IMG/VR virus record: IMGVR_UViG_3300035670_000065
Span: 1-64,000 of that record
Direction: 5' to 3' (one strand)
Origin: a virus
Length of the DNA stretch: 64,000 bases
The notes under the pieces were generated by a model. The model was given only the letters and a program-made list of their open reading frames with translations, made no database searches and had not been told where the DNA came from. Positions 58,201 through 64,000 of this stretch are shown here, piece by piece. A program made the translations under genes and the position numbers. Position 1 is the stretch's first letter; each line of letters opens with the position of its first letter.

Positions 58201-61200
58201 CGCTTCTTTTTCCTTAGTTGTAGCAGCTCGGGTATTATATACTGGGTCGGAATCTGCACTTCCTTGACTGACAAGGTCCTTTACCAGATAAGAATCTACT
58301 TTATCTTTTATTATCCCATCTAGCTTTGATTTGGCTGAGGCTACTTTATCTTGAGCTAATCCTATAGAAGCACTATTGACAACCGGATTTGCAATAGTGG
58401 GGCCAAACTGAGGAGTCTTAGGATTTAGAAATCCCAGTACTCTTTCCCCTCTATTATATTTATCCAGTAACTCTTGGGAATCTAGGAAATTAATACCTGC
58501 TTGCTCGAAGGATAGTGTTACAGTACGTAGTTGGCCAGCTAATCTTATGAATGTTTCTCCGAGCCCCTCACCTACTTGTTGGAAGGCTTCAATCCACGGA
58601 GTGGCTTTAGTTATTAAGCTATCAAATGCCTTACTAAATACACCTTGTAGAGCATCTGCAATTTCATCCCCTTTTAGTCCCTGTAAAGAGACTCTTAGAT
58701 CAATAGGTACATCCTCTAAAGATTTCATTATAGGGTCAATAGCTTGGATAGTGTATCCTAGGGTACTGAGCCCTTCAGATATTGAGGTATCCATTTCCTT
58801 GAATACTAGGGATAACTGTTTAGGGACTTCCCCAGTTACCTTCTTAATATTTTCAGAGATGCTAGTACCACTGTCTGCTCCAAAACCTAAAAATCCCGAA
58901 TCTTGCCAATGTGTGGCTACTGTCTCGTACTCATTAACTATTGCAGTTACATTCTTAATTGCGGAACTGGTACCTTTAATTATTAGACCTTTATCTACAA
59001 TTTCTGTAGAACTAGAAGAGCTTCCAAATATTAAGCTGGCTAATCCACCTCCGCCTCCGCCACTCTTTCCTTCTACAGTTCCGAATGATGAAGTTTTACT
59101 TAGGATATTAGTACTTCTAGCAATTCCTCCTGCCATCTCTGCAATATTAACATCGACGCTTCTTAAGGCGCGTAGCATAGACTGGTTGTAATCTAGCATT
59201 TCAAAGCTATGTTCTGCTAGAATTTCAATACCTGAACGGATTGAGTCAGACTTGGCTGTAGAGTCACCTAGTACAGATCCTGTGCCTTGTTTTTCTTGTC
59301 TTTCTTCGGCGGTAATTCCGGTTGGGATGGATACTGAAGCACTACTACCACCACCTAGGCTAGACATAATTGCTAACATAGCGGCTACGGCCGCAAATCC
59401 TAGGGGTCCCATAGTACTAAACATGGAGGCTGCTCCGGCGGCTGTTTTTACAGGTATACTAGCAGCATGCGCTGCTGTTACAGCCCCTTCTACAGCTACT
59501 TCTGCAGTTCCTCCGGCTATTATAGCAGAAATTTTAGATCCTAATAAACTTATCTCTTTAGTAAATTCTACCACCATCATGGCCATTTTAGCCATATGCA
59601 TAGTTTTCTCTATACCATCAAGTACTTTGTAAGCTACTGTCTTTTCAGAGAACATCTTCTTGAAAGCGCCAGCACCTGTACCTATTACATCTAATTGGTT
59701 CTTTAGAGAGTCTTTTTGATACTTCTTCTCTATTTTAGCGTCGGCCTCATAGAACTCTTTAGTATCAGCTCCATACTCCTTCAATGCTTTTAATTTTTGA
59801 TCTATAAGATTTTTATCTAGGCCTTCTTGCTTAGAAGTAAAGTCCGTTAAAGCCTTAACGCCTTTAGACAGTCCATCAGCAATTGAATCCCCTACGTCGC
59901 CAAATACTGCAGACAGAGATCTACCGAATTCCTCTGTATCTTTTAGGAGTGCGGAAATTCCTGCCATTTCTTCTTTATACTTGGCTGCTGCATCTGCTCC
60001 GGCGTTGGTTGCGTCATTAACAGCAATAGTACTATCTCTTACAGCATTTTGTTGTAGTACTAGTGCAACAAGTAGGTCTACCTGTTTCTGTCTTGAAGCA
60101 TTTAAGTCATCTATTAGTGCAGTATTTGGTTCTGAACTGTCTTTGGCAGCCTGTATACTAGCATCAATATTGGATATTTTTCCTTGTACCCCTGTCTGTG
60201 CTTCTTTATCTGCTAAGGCTTGTTTTTCTAGTTCTAAGGCTTGTTTTCTTTGTGAGGCTTCTGCTTCAATTCTATTTAAGCTCTTTACATGCTCAAGTTC
60301 TGTTATAGCCCCCAATTCTTTTAGCCTATCTAGCTGGGAGGTTGCATTAGACTCTTGTGCTTGTGTTAGGTTCTCTAAGTTAGTCTTATCTTTTAGGCTA
60401 TTCTGATCTTTAATACTGGCTATTTTTGCTTCGTTAGTAAATGCTACTTCTGCGGCAGCACCTGCTTTCTCTATGTATGCAAATCTAGCCTGTTCAATTT
60501 TCTCATCAAATCCCTTATTACTCTGGGCCTTTAAACCTTCCTGCTGAGCTATAAGCTTTTTATTTCCTTTAGAACGACTTATTAGCTCTTCAAATTTTGC
60601 AGCTTCAGCGACCTGTTCAGTAGCTAACTTGCTAATCTCTAGGTCTCGTTGTTGGGCGTCTATAGCTAGTTTAGCCGAAATAGATTTATTAGCGTAAATA
60701 CCCTCTTCCTTAATAAGGAAGTCTAGTCTTTTTGCCTCATTATCTAGTTCTTCTTTCTTTAACGCTAAAGATTTTTGGGTCTGCTTTAGGGCCTCTGCTC
60801 GTATTTCTCTCTGATTAGTTAGGGAGGCTTCTTGAGACTTAAGAGCTGCTGCATACTTTTGCTCATCTCGAGCCATTAAAGCCCCTTGCGCTCCAGATAA
60901 GTTGTCGTCACCTTTTAAGCTTTTTCCATCTGCAGTGCCTGCTTGTACTGCTTTAAGCTTACCTTCTGAAACCTTTAGACTATCAATTAGATCTACTAGT
61001 TTTTTGGCCGTTGGATCTTCTTGACCAGGTTTTAAGGCATCTGGATTATCTTTAAGTTTTAGAGCAAGTTGGTTAACTGCAATTAATCTTTCATTTGATA
61101 ACTTTAGACCCTCTTGGGATAGTAATAATTTAAATCTGCTATCTATAGCCTGCTGCTCAATACCTATTTCTTGCTGTGCAATGGCCCCTCTGGCTTTAAC

Positions 61201-64000
61201 AGCCTCAGTTCCTTCAGCACCTGATAGAATAGCTTTAGATAACCCTAAAGAAGCTTTAGCTTTAGCCCTCTCCATGCCTGCTTCCATTTCAACTAAGGAG
61301 GCTCTTATTCCTTCTAGCAGACTAGCTTTTAGGGATTCTTTTAACTTTTCTTGCTCAGTTTTTAAGTCCTTTATTCTGTTAGTAACTCCAATTATTGCAG
61401 TACCATATAAACTCATCTGACGGGATTGTTCCTCAGTTATGCCTTCGCCTGCTTGCATAGCGTAGTTAATTTCATCCCGTAGTTTAGCTTCTTCTTTCTG
61501 AAATTTAGCTTTATCTTCGGAGTACTTTTTCTCTAAATTAGCTATCTCCTCAATTGCCGGTCTCATGGCTAAGAGTTTCTGTTGCTCCCCTTCGGGCAGT
61601 AGCTTTAAGGTTCCCGTATCAGAGATAATTTTAGTTAAGGAGGCCATACCCTCTTCAGCGGTTGTTATACCAGTAACCAGTTCTTGGAAACCTTTAGCAG
61701 AAGTTTGAGCAATTTTAGCTACAGGATCTGACACGGCTAGAGAATTAACATACGTGTCATATTCTTTAGTGGCTGCGGTTAGACTCTCGAAACCTGATTT
61801 GATTTTAGAAATAGGGTTATTAATGTCATTACTAGCTTCTTGCCAAGCTTTGCCAATTTGTTTAGCAGCTTCCGGAGCTTTGTCCATTAAGTCATTTAAA
61901 GCAGCTTCTAGCAGCTTAGGGTCACCCAGCAACAATTTAGGGTCAAGGCCGGCTTTTGTTAGCTTGCTATTTAACCTATCTTTAACATCGGAACTATCAA
62001 TTAACTTAATACCTTCAGTTAAAGATTTTGATAAACTTTTCGCAATATCATTTTTAGCACTACCTCCAAATAGTCCCTTAACCCAGTCTTTAGCCTTATC
62101 CCACCCAGAAGCTTCGTCTAAGGTCTTAGCAAAAGATTTACCTGTTTTATTAATAGAGTCACTTAACTCATTAAAGGCCTGAGCTTTAGCAGATATGGAT
62201 TCTACTCCTATACGCTCTAAGGGGTCTTTTTCAGCTATAAAAGATAGGGTTCTCTGGGCTCCTTCTGCTGCGGAATCCAGGGTTTTTAAGTCCTCTGAAA
62301 ATTCTTCGGCAGCTTTTCCATTTTTAGAGAAAAGTTTATCAAGCCCTGCAAGTGCTATGGCTCCTATAGCTATCACCATAAATATCTGGTTAATAGCGGC
62401 ACTTAGTAGCTCTACCCCTACCATAGCCAATCTTGCCGCGGCACCTAGTCTAATATACGCCGCCCCTAGCATTCCTATTCTGGCTCCACCTTCTCCTACG
62501 GCGGCATTGTGTCTAGCAATGTCTGCTCCTATCTCTTTCCAGGCATATTTGATGCCACCAGTTTCCGCATTTTCTACTACGGAGTTACTAATACGGCGAG
62601 ATCCTGCACGTCTAGTTAGTCTATCAGCATTTCTCTGTCTTAAATCTAGTTCACGGTCTGGAGCATCACTTCTACCTTCTGCAGCTTCTGCAGCTTGTTG
62701 AGCCGCAGTTACGGCCCTTATTTCCCCCTGTAAAGCAATGTACGCTAATCTCTTGTCATTTAGGGACTTAAGGGCTGCCTCATTCGCCAGTTTTTCGGCT
62801 CCGCTACTTTGTTGTACTTTAGCAGACATATTTGTAATAGCAGTATCTATGGCAGATAGTTTTTTACCTGTCTCTGCCGCAGCTAGTCCAAGATCTTTGG
62901 CCCCTCCTGCTATTGCATAAAATGTGGCGCTTTTCTTACCAAATAATTTGTTCTCTTCCATTAGCTGTACGGCTTTAACTCTCGAAGCTTCTGCAACTTT
63001 GTCGTATTCCGCAGCTTCAACACCATACTTATTAGATTTAAACTCAGCTAAACTAGTATTAATGCGCTTTGCTCTGGCTTCTGCCTCGTCTGCTGCGGCT
63101 GCTAATCCCCCTCTCCATTGAGAGAGGGCAGGGATGGCCTTACTTAGAAGCATTCCAGCTATTCCAGCCATTGCAGCCCCTAAAGCTACTGGAGATTCAC
63201 CCAGTATTTTAGCAATGGGTCCTAAAACTTTATTTATTAACTGTCCACCAGCTATTGCTAAGTTGGTAAATGTTGCCAGCAATTTCTGATACGGGTTAGC
63301 GTCTATATTAATAGATCCAAACTTCTTCTCACCCTGTTCAAGTACTGCAATAGCAAAAGACTGGCGTTTTTCAAATTCTGTTAACTGTGTAGCTGTCTTT
63401 CCTAGGGTTATAGCATAGTCTCTGGCTGCGCGGTCTACCTTAACCATAATGCCTAGTTCGTCTAGTAATTCTGGCTCAATTTTAGTAATACCACGGGATA
63501 GGCGACTAAGAGCATCTCCCATATCACGACCTAGTGCCTGTGATGCAGTTTTTGCAATCTTAGTCATACGTTCCATCTGTTGACTTGTAAGACCTGCTGC
63601 GTTGCCCTGAGCTACCGCAGCCATACTTTCCTTCATATTTACTGCGCCATCACTGATCTCAGACATGCGTTTAGCAAGAGTACCAAGATTCTTTCCACTA
63701 GCTGCGCCTAGCTGATTTAAGCCCTCTACCATGTTTGTAACGTCTGCGGCTTTGCTAAGAGCATTGAACGCGGCACTAACGGCGAAGATATTGGCGGCGA
63801 ATGTAGCATAGACGTGCACAAGCCCGCCTAAGCCTTGGGCTTGGCGTGCGAAGTCTCGGGATCCTCCACGTTCCATACTACCAGCAGTTCCACGTCCTAA
63901 GCCTTCGGCTGTAGGACCATCTTGGGGCCTGGCTGCGCGTGCAGCGCTGGTTTGCGAAGCTGGTCGAATATTATTAGCAATATTCTGCGCTCTACTTAGT
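55279..64000 (-). CDS. Tape measure protein (N-terminus beyond the window)
   Basis: At least 2906 residues are visible; the frame is open to position 64000, 41 codons past the first Met in view. Long helical and coiled-coil stretches, Ala-rich hydrophobic segments (GPLGFAAVAAMLAIMSSLGG) and the typical C-terminal SLVGEEGPELVDF identify a tape measure protein, which sets tail length and passes through the tail during DNA entry. Before that motif lie two DUF4214-type repeats (LYKDTLGRKGESTGMDYW; LYYKGLGRAPEQAGYDYW). It is far longer than the 1219-residue T5 protein, so the tail is probably very long or the protein carries extra domains. Confidence 0.9.
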   Translation of the reverse strand, partial: LSRAQNIANNIRPASQTSAARAARPQDGPTAEGLGRGTAGSMERGGSRDFARQAQGLGGLVHVYATFAANIFAVSAAFNALSKAADVTNMVEGLNQLGAASGKNLGTLAKRMSEISDGAVNMKESMAAVAQGNAAGLTSQQMERMTKIAKTASQALGRDMGDALSRLSRGITKIEPELLDELGIMVKVDRAARDYAITLGKTATQLTEFEKRQSFAIAVLEQGEKKFGSINIDANPYQKLLATFTNLAIAGGQLINKVLGPIAKILGESPVALGAAMAGIAGMLLSKAIPALSQWRGGLAAAADEAEARAKRINTSLAEFKSNKYGVEAAEYDKVAEASRVKAVQLMEENKLFGKKSATFYAIAGGAKDLGLAAAETGKKLSAIDTAITNMSAKVQQSSGAEKLANEAALKSLNDKRLAYIALQGEIRAVTAAQQAAEAAEGRSDAPDRELDLRQRNADRLTRRAGSRRISNSVVENAETGGIKYAWKEIGADIARHNAAVGEGGARIGMLGAAYIRLGAAARLAMVGVELLSAAINQIFMVIAIGAIALAGLDKLFSKNGKAAEEFSEDLKTLDSAAEGAQRTLSFIAEKDPLERIGVESISAKAQAFNELSDSINKTGKSFAKTLDEASGWDKAKDWVKGLFGGSAKNDIAKSLSKSLTEGIKLIDSSDVKDRLNSKLTKAGLDPKLLLGDPKLLEAALNDLMDKAPEAAKQIGKAWQEASNDINNPISKIKSGFESLTAATKEYDTYVNSLAVSDPVAKIAQTSAKGFQELVTGITTAEEGMASLTKIISDTGTLKLLPEGEQQKLLAMRPAIEEIANLEKKYSEDKAKFQKEEAKLRDEINYAMQAGEGITEEQSRQMSLYGTAIIGVTNRIKDLKTEQEKLKESLKASLLEGIRASLVEMEAGMERAKAKASLGLSKAILSGAEGTEAVKARGAIAQQEIGIEQQAIDSRFKLLLSQEGLKLSNERLIAVNQLALKLKDNPDALKPGQEDPTAKKLVDLIDSLKVSEGKLKAVQAGTADGKSLKGDDNLSGAQGALMARDEQKYAAALKSQEASLTNQREIRAEALKQTQKSLALKKEELDNEAKRLDFLIKEEGIYANKSISAKLAIDAQQRDLEISKLATEQVAEAAKFEELISRSKGNKKLIAQQEGLKAQSNKGFDEKIEQARFAYIEKAGAAAEVAFTNEAKIASIKDQNSLKDKTNLENLTQAQESNATSQLDRLKELGAITELEHVKSLNRIEAEASQRKQALELEKQALADKEAQTGVQGKISNIDASIQAAKDSSEPNTALIDDLNASRQKQVDLLVALVLQQNAVRDSTIAVNDATNAGADAAAKYKEEMAGISALLKDTEEFGRSLSAVFGDVGDSIADGLSKGVKALTDFTSKQEGLDKNLIDQKLKALKEYGADTKEFYEADAKIEKKYQKDSLKNQLDVIGTGAGAFKKMFSEKTVAYKVLDGIEKTMHMAKMAMMVVEFTKEISLLGSKISAIIAGGTAEVAVEGAVTAAHAASIPVKTAAGAASMFSTMGPLGFAAVAAMLAIMSSLGGGSSASVSIPTGITAEERQEKQGTGSVLGDSTAKSDSIRSGIEILAEHSFEMLDYNQSMLRALRSVDVNIAEMAGGIARSTNILSKTSSFGTVEGKSGGGGGGLASLIFGSSSSSTEIVDKGLIIKGTSSAIKNVTAIVNEYETVATHWQDSGFLGFGADSGTSISENIKKVTGEVPKQLSLVFKEMDTSISEGLSTLGYTIQAIDPIMKSLEDVPIDLRVSLQGLKGDEIADALQGVFSKAFDSLITKATPWIEAFQQVGEGLGETFIRLAGQLRTVTLSFEQAGINFLDSQELLDKYNRGERVLGFLNPKTPQFGPTIANPVVNSASIGLAQDKVASAKSKLDGIIKDKVDSYLVKDLVSQGSADSDPVYNTRAATTKEKEAYKEVLANNMLTSSSKEVQSAAKELADAEKELADATRTGANDAEAFVYQVIKLQDSLVKGAGGLESFTEKMEFYTDNFLTETEKLDPVRFRLFNTFQDTRAASGKDNALGDAIPGLGKQLKDFGLQVPKTKAEFKSAFTTVSESLSTTGQAGIDLLNSLLDVMPAFEAVASAEEARAQLLFDTNVAIQEVSGGMLDQFQAQEALTTSTRANILATEDLSSANIAAYESLWKLEDGAKKAELFGISISGMQDNIMDSFKDGKNVGKELGTYLADSLSIGLANTFASQVGSIIMNTVVTPLMKNVVIGEGVVKLASNISVAGMITTAQEQITKLSTVFKTLLSSPEWKNLIASLSSGFNIDMPDFGVRDIQLRKDAEKDSKKDAEDSAKKLADILKQLAEDTKKAERELARLGLSTWERQQAEVNDKVEDYTAKLLEVGATLEQVTSSTSTYAAAQLALYKAQNKRAADNKVTEITDRIFEITSTAAQKALVDIDKQTAAFTKFFEDIGQLTSETEKLIGTFRKALVAQQQLALNNQKLTLEQRIYNLTGRESQANAISREQELSGTSEQFKPILEYIYALEDAKEIQEKLNDTYTESVKVLRDNVKALRDYKKSLLLSDSSTLTPTQKYGEAKSQYEATVIAALTRGSTEAEKTAQQAAIDKLPEVSDKFLEASRGLFASSAQYTQDFNSVLQMLDSTAISLSAQADVEQLQLDALGIIATNTQTTAQLTAQLGIAMDAVKNTLGAAIAAGSGAAGGSYTQPNIYNDLVSGLYKDTLGRKGESTGMDYWMGQLSSGALDTTTITKAFNNEAYKEIVNDLYYKGLGRAPEQAGYDYWLTQLQTGAVGLSNIKGVFAHSASQNGEVFRQYARGGLASGMSLVGEEGPELVDFATPARVYPAGQTMGMLSTNNTELLQELKYLREEVKRMREEQIKHTGSLITSTYDSSNRMAEAVAEAVDTAVSEVVWADRSKVRMV

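Noticed and set aside
58547-63121. Several plus-strand ORFs over 100 codons antisense to the tape measure gene
   Set aside because: Ser/Ala/Leu-rich mirror images of the helical tape measure sequence, without start signals; ordinary antisense shadows.
1-64000. tRNA genes, insertion sequences, integrase, attachment sites
   Set aside because: No cloverleaf-like segment in the short gaps, no transposase or integrase motif, and no terminal inverted repeats were seen. A tRNA search tool was not available, so a missed tRNA cannot be excluded.

Overview
The window is part of a tailed double-stranded DNA phage genome. A Gram-negative host is likely, because the lysis block includes an adjacent pair of spanin genes (inner-membrane Rz-like and outer-membrane lipoprotein Rz1-like). 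The replication genes resemble those of T5-like phages: a family A DNA polymerase, a D15-like flap exonuclease, a D10-like helicase, and an NAD-dependent DNA ligase in two subunits. It is clearly not T5 itself: it also carries ThyX, a B12-dependent ribonucleotide reductase, a gp32-like single-strand-binding protein, an extremely long tape measure protein and a very large set of adhesin genes. No capsid, portal or terminase gene is in view.

Layout. Positions 1-26.5 kb are read on the + strand and hold early and replication functions in tightly overlapping genes: HTH proteins, thyX, split ligase, replicative helicase, primase, polymerase, SF2 helicase, gp32-like SSB, SbcD/SbcC, an Hjc-like nuclease, flap exonuclease, dUTPase, glutaredoxin and class II RNR. 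Four homing endonucleases interrupt this module. Three are free-standing GIY-YIG enzymes (between the ligase halves, in front of the helicase, behind the RNR). One LAGLIDADG enzyme sits inside a group I intron that splits the SSB gene. Positions 26.5-64 kb are read on the - strand: PhoH ATPase, M15 endolysin, spanins and holin candidate (26.5-28.6 kb), then a run of tail, fibre and tailspike proteins (28.6-41 kb), a small membrane/peptidase cassette (41.1-44.2 kb), more fibre proteins (44.2-53.7 kb), a tail-tip protein and the tape measure gene, which runs off the right edge. The two transcription directions meet at about 26.53 kb.

How the genes work together. ThyX, dUTPase, RNR and glutaredoxin supply deoxynucleotides. 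Helicase, primase, polymerase, SSB, ligase and flap exonuclease form a largely self-sufficient replisome. SbcCD-like, Hjc-like and UvsW/D10-like proteins support recombination-dependent replication. The right half builds a long tail carrying several alternative receptor-binding or depolymerase-like proteins, and then lyses the host.

Most unusual points: a group I intron whose P1, P10 and P7 pairings can be read directly; a ligase cleanly divided at a domain linker by a homing endonuclease with its own promoters; a helicase gene left without a normal start codon next to another homing endonuclease; two nested TTG-started zinc-ribbon microgenes with identical cysteine spacing; a papain-like protease fused to DUF4214 repeats that also occur in the tape measure protein; and GC-rich segments spliced into AT-rich fibre genes. 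All protein identities come from motif recognition by eye; no database search was run.
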